A DNA stretch of 49,320 nucleotides from Bradyrhizobium sp. GTDB taxonomy: Bacteria > Pseudomonadota > Alphaproteobacteria > Rhizobiales > Xanthobacteraceae. The stretch covers positions 1 through 49,320 of the forward strand of contig NZ_JAGWUA010000010.1 of the NCBI RefSeq assembly GCF_028868675.1, given 5' to 3'. Both the position numbers and the translations under genes were made by a program. Of this stretch, positions 35,893 through 42,758 are shown piece by piece. The notes beneath the pieces are model-generated. The model was not told where the DNA came from. It saw only the letters and a program-made list of their open reading frames with translations, and made no database searches. Numbering within the stretch: the stretch's first letter is position 1; each line of letters starts with the position of its first letter.

Positions 35893-36441
35893 TCAGCCGC
35901 CGCTGCCGCCCATCACCGCGCGCACCGTGTCGTCGGGCCCGAAATCCTCGGCGCCGTCGACATAGAGCAACGCGGCGAGCTTGGAGCGTGCGCGATTGAC
36001 GCGGCTCTTGATCGTGCCCACCGCGCAGCCGCAGATCGACGCGGCATCCTCGTAGGAGAAGCCCGATGCGCCGACCAGAATCAGGGCCTCGCGCTGGTCC
36101 TGCGGCAGTTTGTCGAGCGCCGCGCGAAACTCCTCGAATTCGAGATGCGCGTTCTGCGCCGGTTGCGTCTTCAGGGTCTTGGCGTAGTTGCCCTCGGCAT
36201 CCTCCACCTCGCGCCGCCGCTTGCGATAGTCGGAGCGGAACAGGTTGCGCAGGATCGTGAACAGCCACGCCGGCAGGTTCGAGCCGGGCTGGAACGAGTC
36301 GATGTTGGCCAGCGCCCGCAACAGCGTCTCCTGCACCAGATCATCGGCGCGGTCGGCATTGCCGCTGAGGGATATGGCGAAGGCGCGCAGGCTCGGGACG
36401 GTCGCCAGGATGTCGTCGCGCAGGGAATCGGTGAGAGGCAT
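35893..36441 (-). CDS. ecfG: General stress response ECF sigma factor EcfG
   Basis: ECF15-type sigma factor, 182 residues. Region 2 (about 8-75) includes NADRADDLVQETLLRAL and PAWLFTILRNLFRSDYRKRR; region 4 (about 105-160) includes LPQDQREALILVGASGFSYEDAA and GTIKSRVNRARSKL. It directs RNA polymerase to GGAAC/CGTT promoters. ATG 36441 shares one base with the nepR stop (TAATG), so the two are translationally coupled. It converges with the sensor kinase gene, with 11 bases between stops. Confidence 0.95.
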   Translation of the reverse strand: MPLTDSLRDDILATVPSLRAFAISLSGNADRADDLVQETLLRALANIDSFQPGSNLPAWLFTILRNLFRSDYRKRRREVEDAEGNYAKTLKTQPAQNAHLEFEEFRAALDKLPQDQREALILVGASGFSYEDAASICGCAVGTIKSRVNRARSKLAALLYVDGAEDFGPDDTVRAVMGGSGG

Positions 36442-36671
36442 TAGTCCCTCCCGTTGTTGTCGTTGGATCCCCCATCATTTTCTACTTGGGGTGTCCTCCC
36501 CGGCGCATCAAGCTTCTTGATCAGTTCCGCGAACCGGTCGGGAACCCCCTGGCGCACGACGTCGTCGTACATGGCGCGCAATTGATGACCTATCCGGGAT
36601 TGAATCTCCGGCGTGAGGCCGCCCTTGCCGGGGGTCGTGTTCTTGCTGGCTTGAGACTTCAGATCTTTCAT
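36441..36671 (-). CDS. nepR: Anti-sigma factor NepR
   Basis: Small anti-sigma factor that holds EcfG until phosphorylated PhyR binds it, 76 residues from ATG 36671. The NepR core is visible: LTPEIQSRIGHQLRAMYDDVVRQGVPDRFAELI spans about residues 20-55 (two amphipathic helices), flanked by disordered polar tails. AAGG lies just upstream. The frame continues to 36725, but that stretch enters the promoter region. It forms an operon with ecfG behind two EcfG-type promoter matches. Confidence 0.94.
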   Translation of the reverse strand: MKDLKSQASKNTTPGKGGLTPEIQSRIGHQLRAMYDDVVRQGVPDRFAELIKKLDAPGRTPQVENDGGSNDNNGRD

Positions 36672-36715
36672 GACCTTTTCCACGTTTCCCCGAATTAAGT
36701 CACTGTAGAATCGAG

Positions 36716-36740
36716 AAATTCGCACGAGGGGTGCAGTTCC
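36716..36740 (-). promoter_or_regulatory. Second EcfG-type promoter candidate for nepR-ecfG
   Basis: Minus-strand GGAAC (36740-36736), 16-base spacer, then ATTT (36719-36716). The -35 element is exact but the -10 is a poor match to CGTT, so this is the weaker of two tandem candidates. Confidence 0.35.
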
Positions 36741-36752
36741 CTAGAAGGACCT

Positions 36753-36777
36753 AATGCGAAGTTCGGCAAAAAGTTCC
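36753..36777 (-). promoter_or_regulatory. EcfG-type promoter for nepR-ecfG
   Basis: Minus-strand GGAAC (36777-36773), 16-base spacer, then CATT (36756-36753), one change from CGTT. It lies about 80 bases before nepR ATG and indicates autoregulation of the anti-sigma/sigma operon. Confidence 0.68.
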
Positions 36778-36787
36778 GGCCGCCCCC

Positions 36788-36812
36788 GGAACTTTTCTCG
36801 GACTCGGGCGTA
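36788..36812 (+). promoter_or_regulatory. EcfG-type promoter for phyR
   Basis: Plus-strand GGAAC (36788-36792), 16-base spacer, then CGTA (36809-36812), one change from CGTT. It lies 84 bases before phyR ATG. Its -35 is back to back with that of the divergent nepR promoter (11 bases apart). Confidence 0.68.
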
Positions 36813-36895
36813 GTCTGGCGGGAGGGGGAGTCAGGGCCGCCCCTGCCATGCCTTGGTTCTAGGGAAGGGTGGGCCCAAAGAAGAATGGAGTGGGG

Positions 36896-37702
36896 ATGTC
36901 CCGTTCACAGCTTGTTGCCGAGCACTTGCCGTTGTTGCGCCGGTATGCCCGCGCCCTGACGGGCAGCCAGGCGTCCGGCGATGCCTATGTCGCAGCCATG
37001 CTGGAAGCCATGCTCGGCGACCCGTCGGTGCTCGATGAGAGCCGGGGGCCGCGGGCCGGTCTGTTCCGGCTGTTCACGCAGATATGGAATTCGGTCTCGC
37101 TCAATGACGATTCGGAGGTGACGACCCTGCCGATGCCTCCGGAGCGCCGGCTCTCCAACATCACCCCGTTGCCGCGCCAGGCCTTTCTGCTGTTGTCGCT
37201 GGAGGGCTTCTCCGAGGAGGAGGTCGCCTTCATCCTCGGCACCGACGTCGCCGAGACGCGCCGGCTTGCGGATGCCGCGGGACGCGAGATGGCGGCCGAG
37301 ATCGCCACCGACGTGCTGATCATCGAGGACGAGACCTTCATCGCCATGGACCTCGAAAGCCTGGTCAAGAACCTCGGGCACAACGTGGTCGGGGTCGCCC
37401 GCACCCATGCCGATGCGGTGGCGCTCGCCAAGAACAGGCGGCCCGGACTGATCCTGGCCGACATTCAGCTTGCCGACGGTTCGTCCGGTCTCGACGCCGT
37501 CAACGAGCTCCTGAAGAGCTTCGAGGTGCCGGTGGTGTTCATCACCGCCTATCCGGAGCGCTTCCTCACCGGCGAGCGCCCCGAGCCGGCCTTCCTGATC
37601 TCAAAGCCGTTCCAGCCGGCGATGGTCTCGGCTGTGGCGAGCCAGGCGCTGTTCTTCCAGCGCAACTCGCGCAACCGCACGCCCAAAGCGCCGGCGGCCT
37701 GA
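36896..37702 (+). CDS. phyR: General stress response anti-anti-sigma regulator PhyR
   Basis: Response regulator, 268 residues, with a sigma-like N-terminal output domain (about 1-130; LPLLRRYARALTGSQASGDAYV and LPRQAFLLLSLEGFSEEEVAFIL mimic sigma regions 2 and 4) and a C-terminal receiver (138-255). Receiver residues: Glu144/Asp145 in LIIEDE, phospho-acceptor Asp189 in LILADIQLADG, and Lys in FLISKPF. When phosphorylated it captures NepR and frees EcfG. GGAG precedes ATG 36896; a GTG at 36869 is less likely. It is divergent from nepR-ecfG, the classic arrangement. Confidence 0.96.
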   Translation: MSRSQLVAEHLPLLRRYARALTGSQASGDAYVAAMLEAMLGDPSVLDESRGPRAGLFRLFTQIWNSVSLNDDSEVTTLPMPPERRLSNITPLPRQAFLLLSLEGFSEEEVAFILGTDVAETRRLADAAGREMAAEIATDVLIIEDETFIAMDLESLVKNLGHNVVGVARTHADAVALAKNRRPGLILADIQLADGSSGLDAVNELLKSFEVPVVFITAYPERFLTGERPEPAFLISKPFQPAMVSAVASQALFFQRNSRNRTPKAPAA

Positions 37703-37850
37703 AGGGGCCGCCCGCAGCCTGACCGTGGATTGATCCGGCGTGCCGCAAGGCGCGCCGGATTTTTCGCGACGACTGGCCGCGCCGGCCCGGCCGCGCTTGA
37801 CGACGTCGGGAATTCTCCGTTGATACGCCCCAGGACACAGGAGAACCTGC

Positions 37851-38471
37851 ATGCTGGACCCCGCGCTGCTCGACCGATTGGCCATCCGGGACCTGATCGA
37901 GAACTGGGCCGTCTGGCGCGATGCCGGCGACTGGGAGCGCTTTGCCGGCGTCTGGCACGAGGAGGGCTGGATGTCCGCCACCTGGTTTCAGGCGCCCGCC
38001 GCCGACTTCATCCGCGTCAGCCGCGAGGGCTTTGCCAAGGGTGTCCGCATCCTGCATTTCCTCGGCGGCTGCAGCATCGACCTCGAAGGTTCGCGCGCCA
38101 TCGCCCAGACCAAGATGACCATCTCGCAGCGGGCGCTGGTCCACGACGTGCTGTGCGACGTCGTCTGCACCGGCCGCTTCTACGACTTCCTGGAGAAGCG
38201 GCAGGGCAGATGGGGCATCGTCCGCCGACAGCCGATCTACGAGAAGGACCGGCTCGACCCGGTCGATCCTGCTGCCGTGATCCGGCTCGACGCGGACAGG
38301 CTGGCGCAGTTTCCCGAGGGCTATCGCCATCTCGGCTACATGCAGGAACTGATCGGCTACAAGGTGAAGCGCGACATGCCGGGGCTGACCGGCGCCGAGG
38401 TCGAGACGCTCTATGCACAGGGGCGCGACTGGCTGGCGGGGAAGGCCGGTACGGGCCTCGGACAAAAGTAA
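37851..38471 (+). CDS. SnoaL-like (NTF2-fold) protein
   Basis: 206-residue cytosolic protein of the NTF2-like superfamily, SnoaL_4 type. The start LDRLAIRDLIENWAVWRDAGDWERFAGVW is the usual first helices (longer than one motif), followed by RILHFLGGCSIDLEGSRAIAQT and VCTGRFYDFLEKRQGRWGIVRR, the cone-shaped sheet. Such proteins are isomerases, dehydratases or ligand binders; the reaction cannot be told from sequence. Single gene, followed by a hairpin. No EcfG-type promoter was found in front of it. Confidence 0.82.
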   Translation: MLDPALLDRLAIRDLIENWAVWRDAGDWERFAGVWHEEGWMSATWFQAPAADFIRVSREGFAKGVRILHFLGGCSIDLEGSRAIAQTKMTISQRALVHDVLCDVVCTGRFYDFLEKRQGRWGIVRRQPIYEKDRLDPVDPAAVIRLDADRLAQFPEGYRHLGYMQELIGYKVKRDMPGLTGAEVETLYAQGRDWLAGKAGTGLGQK

Positions 38472-38500
38472 GGCGCGACTGGCATCACCACAGTCGCGCC
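38472..38500 (+). terminator. Hairpin directly after the SnoaL-like gene
   Basis: A 10-bp perfect stem (GGCGCGACTG / CAGTCGCGCC) with a 9-base loop begins right at the stop codon. It is not followed by a U-run, so termination is possible but not certain. Confidence 0.45.
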
Positions 38501-38684
38501 CTACGTCGCCGGTTTATGGGGCAGGGGGGAATAACCGGCTGCAGACATGACTCCGGGGCCCGAGACTCGTTCCGAAGCCGCTCAAAAATTTTCGCACACG
38601 CTTAAGTGATTGCACTGGTCAAGAACCGGGATATTTGCGCCGGCGTTGTTCCGTCGATCGCCATGGGGCGGGGGACGAGCAGCC

Positions 38685-39071
38685 ATGTCACAGACGAGCA
38701 AAGCATTTCTTGGCGCGGTCGCGGTATCGCTGACGCTCGGCGCCGTGCAACTGGCATTTGGCCACGATCTCATCGACCGCTGGCAGGCGGTGTCGGGCAA
38801 GCCGGTCCACCTCGTCAATCGGGCCGGCAAGGCCGACCGTCTCGCCGCACCCAAGTCCCCGGCCGCTCCGACGCGAACGGTTTCGCTCCGCCTCAACGAC
38901 CTCGCCGGAACCTCTGTGCTGCTGCGCCTTCCGTTTGCGGAGGCACGTAACACCAGGCCGCCTGCGCTGCTGCAGGCTCCGCGCCGCAAGATGACGCTGG
39001 CTTGCGAACCCGTCGTCAGCTCGCTCACGGAAGTGGCAAGACTGCTGCAGCCCGGCCGCTGCGTGACCTGA
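38685..39071 (+). CDS. Exported protein of unknown function, 128 residues
   Basis: No family recognised. ATG 38685 is followed by a plausible signal peptide or anchor (AFLGAVAVSLTLGAVQLAFG) and HDLIDRWQAVSG. The rest is basic and Pro/Ala-rich with LRLNDLAGTSVLLRLPFAEA, and ends with a Cys pair (LACEP and GRCVT). An upstream extension to 38610 is not convincing. It converges with the membrane protein gene at 39084, 12 bases from its stop. Confidence 0.65.
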   Translation: MSQTSKAFLGAVAVSLTLGAVQLAFGHDLIDRWQAVSGKPVHLVNRAGKADRLAAPKSPAAPTRTVSLRLNDLAGTSVLLRLPFAEARNTRPPALLQAPRRKMTLACEPVVSSLTEVARLLQPGRCVT

Positions 39072-39083
39072 TCGGAAACGGCG

Positions 39084-39527
39084 TCACTCGGCCGGTTCGG
39101 CCGAACCGTCGGTGGGCGCGCCGGCGCGGCTCGCCATGAGTCCCAGCGCCAGGCCGCCGACCGCGAGGATCGGAAGCAGCCGCTTGATTCCGATGGCACG
39201 AACGAGCTGCAGGCCGGTCGCGATCAGCATGGGATCGGCCAACGCGCTCTGCGCCGCCGCCCGCGCAGCGCGAGCGGCGCGTTTCTCGGCTTCCTTCTTG
39301 TAGACGTAGTGGCTCGCCGCCGCCATCAGCGTCAGCAGCAGGAATATTCCCGCCCCGGCGAGGCACGCCTGCACCGGTCCGTAGGCCTGAAGCACGAAAA
39401 TGAAGGCCGCTGCGCACAGGAACGACGTGGTGACGAACAGCGCGATGGCCGCAGCCAGCGCCAGCGACGTCAGCCGCATGGCCGTGCCGGTCGATGCGCT
39501 GATGCCGTCGATGATGCGCTGGAACAT
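39084..39527 (-). CDS. Holin-like/YqjE-type membrane protein
   Basis: 147-residue membrane protein. Two adjacent hydrophobic segments (about 17-40 and 48-70; LTSLALAAAIALFVTTSF and GAGIFLLLTLMAAASHYVY) precede a basic helix rich in Lys, Arg and Ala and a third hydrophobic stretch (LLPILAVGGLALGLM). The pattern resembles the phage-holin-3-type/YqjE family, often encoded beside DUF883/YqjD genes, as here. GGAGA precedes ATG 39527. It starts 18 bases after the DUF883 stop, so both are read from the EcfG-type promoter at 39953. Confidence 0.72.
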   Translation of the reverse strand: MFQRIIDGISASTGTAMRLTSLALAAAIALFVTTSFLCAAAFIFVLQAYGPVQACLAGAGIFLLLTLMAAASHYVYKKEAEKRAARAARAAAQSALADPMLIATGLQLVRAIGIKRLLPILAVGGLALGLMASRAGAPTDGSAEPAE

Positions 39528-39545
39528 CGCTGGTCTCCGCACGTC

Positions 39546-39917
39546 TCAGCGGCGCCAGGCGGCACCGATCAAAAAGCCGATGCCGAGCGCAAGGCCGACG
39601 GTGGCGAGCGGTCGCTGCGTGATCGCGTCCTCCAGCGTCTCCTCGATCGAGCCGACGGTGTCCTGCGCTGTGTCCATCATCGCACTGCTGCGCTCCGACA
39701 CGTCGCCAAATGCCGAATCCATGTTCTGGCGTGCCTGGCGATAGCCGCGCCGTGCCTGCTTGCTCGCCGAGCGTGCAAAGCTGTTCAGTGCATCGGTGAT
39801 CTGATCGGTCAAGGCTGCGATATCGTTCTTTACGGCGGTGACGTCCTTCTCCAGACGTTCCCTGGTCGCCTTGTCGGTCCAGTCTCTCATTTCGCCCTCG
39901 TCATTCTTCATCGACAT
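39546..39917 (-). CDS. DUF883 (YqjD/ElaB-like) protein
   Basis: 123-residue protein: a long amphipathic helical part (LEKDVTAVKNDIAALTDQI, then NSFARSASKQARRGYRQARQ) and a C-terminal membrane segment with the family ending RPLATVGLALGIGFLIGAAWRR. E. coli relatives bind ribosomes at the inner membrane in stationary phase; membership in the family is clear, the role here is inferred. GGGAG precedes ATG 39917. A perfect EcfG-type promoter lies 36 bases upstream, consistent with stress induction. Confidence 0.9.
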   Translation of the reverse strand: MSMKNDEGEMRDWTDKATRERLEKDVTAVKNDIAALTDQITDALNSFARSASKQARRGYRQARQNMDSAFGDVSERSSAMMDTAQDTVGSIEETLEDAITQRPLATVGLALGIGFLIGAAWRR

Positions 39918-39952
39918 TCGAGCTCCCGAGACTCTTGCTGAGACAGGCGACA

Positions 39953-39977
39953 AACGTTTCGCCATGGCGGAAGTTCC
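39953..39977 (-). promoter_or_regulatory. EcfG-type promoter for the DUF883 operon
   Basis: Minus-strand GGAAC (39977-39973), exactly 16-base spacer, CGTT (39956-39953): a perfect match. The expected start point is about 39946, roughly 30 bases before the DUF883 ATG. Confidence 0.8.
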
Positions 39978-39993
39978 CTTGCCGGAAACCGCG

Positions 39994-41109
39994 TCAGCCC
40001 TGCGGCAGTTGTGGCTCATCCGTCGGCAGCAGATGCTCCTTCAGGATCAGCGCGACGATGAGCAGCGGCGACGACAAGAATGCTCCCATCGGCCCCCACA
40101 GCCAGGTCCAGAATGCCAGCGCCAGGAATACGGCCAGCGCATTGAGCGCCAGCCGCCGGCCGATGATCATCGGTGTGACGAAATGTCCTTCGAGGAACGT
40201 GAGGCCGCCGAAGGCGAGCGCCGCGACCAGTCCGCCGCCGATCGTCGGAAAGGCGAGAAGTCCCACCCCGATCAGCACCACGAACATCGCGACCGGTCCG
40301 ATGATCGGGATGAAGTTCAGCGCGGCGGCGAGCGCGCCGAGCCCGGCCGCGTTGGGCATGCCGGTAAGGGCGCAGACGAGACCGGTGGCGATGCCGACGC
40401 CGACATTGATCAGCGTCACCGTGAGCAGATAATTGCCGAGATGGATCTCGATCTCGTTGAGGATCCGCAAGGTGCGCAGCCGCGCGTCGTGATCGCCGAA
40501 GGTCAGGATCAGGGCTCTCCTCAAGTCGCGCCAGCTCGCGATGAACAGGATCAGGGTCGCGAAGAACAGCAGGAATTCGGTGAAGGTCGGCGTCAGGAAT
40601 TCCAGGGTCGGCTGGACCCACTCGAATTTGGGCGTCGGGAAGATGGGCAGGCCGTCCGAGCCGCCGCCGACCATGGACTGCAACTCCTGCCAGAGCGCCA
40701 GCGGCCGGTCGAACACATGCAGCTTGTCCTTGAGCTGCGCGCCCAACTCGGGCAGCCGCGTGCTCCATTCCGTGGCCGGCGAGACGATCAGCGCCAGGAT
40801 GAACGAGACCACGGCGGTCACCGCAATGACGATCAGCACTGCACCGAGCGCGCGCGGCACCCGGTGCTTCTCCAGAAAGGTCGCCGCCGGCGACAACATC
40901 GTGCCGGCGACGAATGCCATCACGACAGGCAGGAAGAACGGCTTGCCGACATAGAGGACCGCGACGACGGAGATCACGAGCAGCCCGGCGAGCGACAGGG
41001 CGACGAACTCGGCGCGGCGGATCACCGGCGGCAGATCGCTTCGGCTGTCGGGAAGGGGCGTGCCTTGATCCTGGCTGGAGAGCAGACGTTCACCGGGAAG
41101 GACACGCAC
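39994..41109 (-). CDS. AI-2E transporter-family membrane protein
   Basis: Polytopic membrane protein of the AI-2E transporter (PerM/TqsA) family, 371 residues with about seven or eight hydrophobic segments. Typical stretches are FFLPVVMAFVAGTMLSPAA, LNFIPIIGPVAMFVV and the C-terminal FWTWLWGPMGAFLSSPLLIV with the family Gly-Pro. The start is placed at GTG 41109, with GGGGAGA six bases upstream; an ATG at 41181 lies inside the EcfG-type promoter and so cannot be on that transcript. Substrate unknown; members move signals, ions or small solutes. Confidence 0.9.
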   Translation of the reverse strand: MRVLPGERLLSSQDQGTPLPDSRSDLPPVIRRAEFVALSLAGLLVISVVAVLYVGKPFFLPVVMAFVAGTMLSPAATFLEKHRVPRALGAVLIVIAVTAVVSFILALIVSPATEWSTRLPELGAQLKDKLHVFDRPLALWQELQSMVGGGSDGLPIFPTPKFEWVQPTLEFLTPTFTEFLLFFATLILFIASWRDLRRALILTFGDHDARLRTLRILNEIEIHLGNYLLTVTLINVGVGIATGLVCALTGMPNAAGLGALAAALNFIPIIGPVAMFVVLIGVGLLAFPTIGGGLVAALAFGGLTFLEGHFVTPMIIGRRLALNALAVFLALAFWTWLWGPMGAFLSSPLLIVALILKEHLLPTDEPQLPQG

Positions 41110-41170
41110 GATGGTTCTCCCCGTGCGGAGAGGTAAAGGCTGCCTCCGCCTGCCGGACTGCCCGACCCGA

Positions 41171-41195
41171 AACGTCAGCATGGCCGGAAAGTTCC
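41171..41195 (-). promoter_or_regulatory. EcfG-type promoter for the AI-2E-family permease
   Basis: Minus-strand GGAAC (41195-41191), 16-base spacer, CGTT (41174-41171): a perfect match. Expected start point near 41163, giving a leader of about 54 bases to GTG 41109 and excluding the ATG at 41181. Confidence 0.8.
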
Positions 41196-41254
41196 GTCTC
41201 GAAGACGTGAGCGCGAGTGCGCTCGACTGTGATGCCGCCGCCGCATGCCGCGTC

Positions 41255-41280
41255 GGAACCCGCAGCGATCCATCGGCGTT
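41255..41280 (+). promoter_or_regulatory. EcfG-type promoter for the L,D-transpeptidase operon
   Basis: Plus-strand GGAAC (41255-41259), 17-base spacer, CGTT (41277-41280). It lies about 49 bases before ATG 41329 and points away from the permease promoter, 60 bases between the two -35 elements. Confidence 0.78.
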
Positions 41281-41328
41281 TGGTCCAACAGCGCATCATC
41301 GTGATGCGGGCATCCCAAGGGGCAGCAC

Positions 41329-42096
41329 ATGACACGGTTATCTGCAGTCCATCGCCGGCGCTCGCCGCGCGTCGTCAATACGCTCGTCTTCGCCGGGGCC
41401 TTGCTGGCGACGCCGTTTGCGTTCGCCGGCTCGTCGCAGGCGCAGACGATGTTCTACGCGCCGATGCAGCAGCAGGCCTTTCCGCCGGATGACGTGACGG
41501 AAACGCCGGCGGCTCCCGACGATGCGGTGCTGCCGGAGCGCCTGCGCCGCACTGTCGTGAGCTTCGACGGCGGCGAGCCCGCCGGGACCGTCATCATCGA
41601 TACCGGCAATACGGTCCTCTACTATGTTCTGGGTCACGGCCGCGCCATTCGCTACGGCGTTGGCGTCGGCCGCGACGGATTCACCTGGTCGGGCGTTCAG
41701 ACCATCAGCCGAAAGGCGGAGTGGCCGGACTGGCACCCGCCGGCACAAATGATCGCGCGGCAGCCATACCTGCCGCGCTTCGTGGCCGGCGGGCCCGGAA
41801 ATCCGCTCGGCGCGCGCGCGCTGTATCTGGGCTCGAGCGAGTACCGCATCCACGGCACCAACGATCCGACCACGATCGGAAAGTTCGTCTCCTCCGGCTG
41901 CATCCGCATGACCAACGAGGACGTCATCGACCTGTTCGGACGCGTCAATGTCGGAACCAGGGTCGTGGTGCTGCCGAAGAACCCGCCTGTGATGGCGCGG
42001 GGCGGGGATTCCGTCCGCAGGCCGGCGCGTCCCGCGGTGACGACGCTGCCCTCGGGCCGCCAGGCCCTCAATATCTCGACTTCCGCGTTGAACTGA
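41329..42096 (+). CDS. L,D-transpeptidase (YkuD family)
   Basis: Periplasmic peptidoglycan cross-linking or lipoprotein-attaching enzyme, 255 residues. A signal peptide (LVFAGALLATPFAFAGSSQA) precedes the YkuD domain (about 85-215). The catalytic signature is complete: His175 in YRIHGTNDP and SSGCIRM with nucleophile Cys191 and Arg193. The short tail after 220 is basic and Pro-rich. AAGGGG precedes ATG 41329. It heads a two-gene unit with a DUF2865 gene and has an EcfG-type promoter, suggesting wall remodelling under stress. Confidence 0.93.
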   Translation: MTRLSAVHRRRSPRVVNTLVFAGALLATPFAFAGSSQAQTMFYAPMQQQAFPPDDVTETPAAPDDAVLPERLRRTVVSFDGGEPAGTVIIDTGNTVLYYVLGHGRAIRYGVGVGRDGFTWSGVQTISRKAEWPDWHPPAQMIARQPYLPRFVAGGPGNPLGARALYLGSSEYRIHGTNDPTTIGKFVSSGCIRMTNEDVIDLFGRVNVGTRVVVLPKNPPVMARGGDSVRRPARPAVTTLPSGRQALNISTSALN

Positions 42097-42106
42097 TCGA
42101 GGTCGC

Positions 42107-42751
42107 ATGGCGAAACGTTCGATGGGCAAGTGGGTCTTTGGTGTGGCAGCGGCACTGCTCGCGATTTCGAGCGTCGCCTCGCCGGCCGGCGCGCAGGACT
42201 TCTTCTCGGCGTTGTTCGGCGCATTCGGTGCTCGGCCGCCGCCGCCGCAGATCCGGACGCCGTTCCCCGGCGACGACATGCCGCGGGGCGACGTGCCCCC
42301 GACGCGCGTCCATGGCAGCGGGCAGGCCTGGTGCGTGCGCGATTGCGACGGCCGCCATTTCCCGGCCCAGGGCGCCGACAACGAAAGCAAGGCGCAGTCG
42401 TGCAAGAGTTTTTGCCCGGCGAGCGAGACGACGCTGGTCTATGGATCCGACATCGAGGATGCGACGACGGCGAACGGAAAACCCTATTCTGAACTGCCCA
42501 ATGCCTTCCGCTATCGCGATGAACTCGTGCAGGGCTGCACCTGCAACGGCAAGGATCCGGTCGGGCTTGCGCGGGTCAAGGTCGAGAACGATCCGACGCT
42601 GCGCAAGGGCGACATCGTCGCCGGCTCCGACGGCCTGATGGTCGCCAATCGCAGTGCCGGCGACAGGCGAGGCGCGGCCATGAATTTCTCGCCGCTGCCG
42701 GAGAAGATGCGCGCAAAATTCCGTCACGTACCGGTGGTGGCGCGGGAATAG
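42107..42751 (+). CDS. DUF2865 secreted protein
   Basis: 214-residue exported protein with a signal peptide (FGVAAALLAISSVASPAGA) and a Pro-rich segment, then a Cys-containing DUF2865 domain: WCVRDCDGRHFP, SCKSFCPASETTLVYG and GCTCNGKDPVGLA. The paired Cys suggest disulfides. Function unknown; the family is largely restricted to Rhizobiales. It starts 10 bases after the L,D-transpeptidase stop, so the two are co-transcribed, which hints at a cell-wall role. It converges with the chemotaxis receptor, with seven bases between stops. Confidence 0.88.
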   Translation: MAKRSMGKWVFGVAAALLAISSVASPAGAQDFFSALFGAFGARPPPPQIRTPFPGDDMPRGDVPPTRVHGSGQAWCVRDCDGRHFPAQGADNESKAQSCKSFCPASETTLVYGSDIEDATTANGKPYSELPNAFRYRDELVQGCTCNGKDPVGLARVKVENDPTLRKGDIVAGSDGLMVANRSAGDRRGAAMNFSPLPEKMRAKFRHVPVVARE

Positions 42752-42758
42752 TCCGTCG

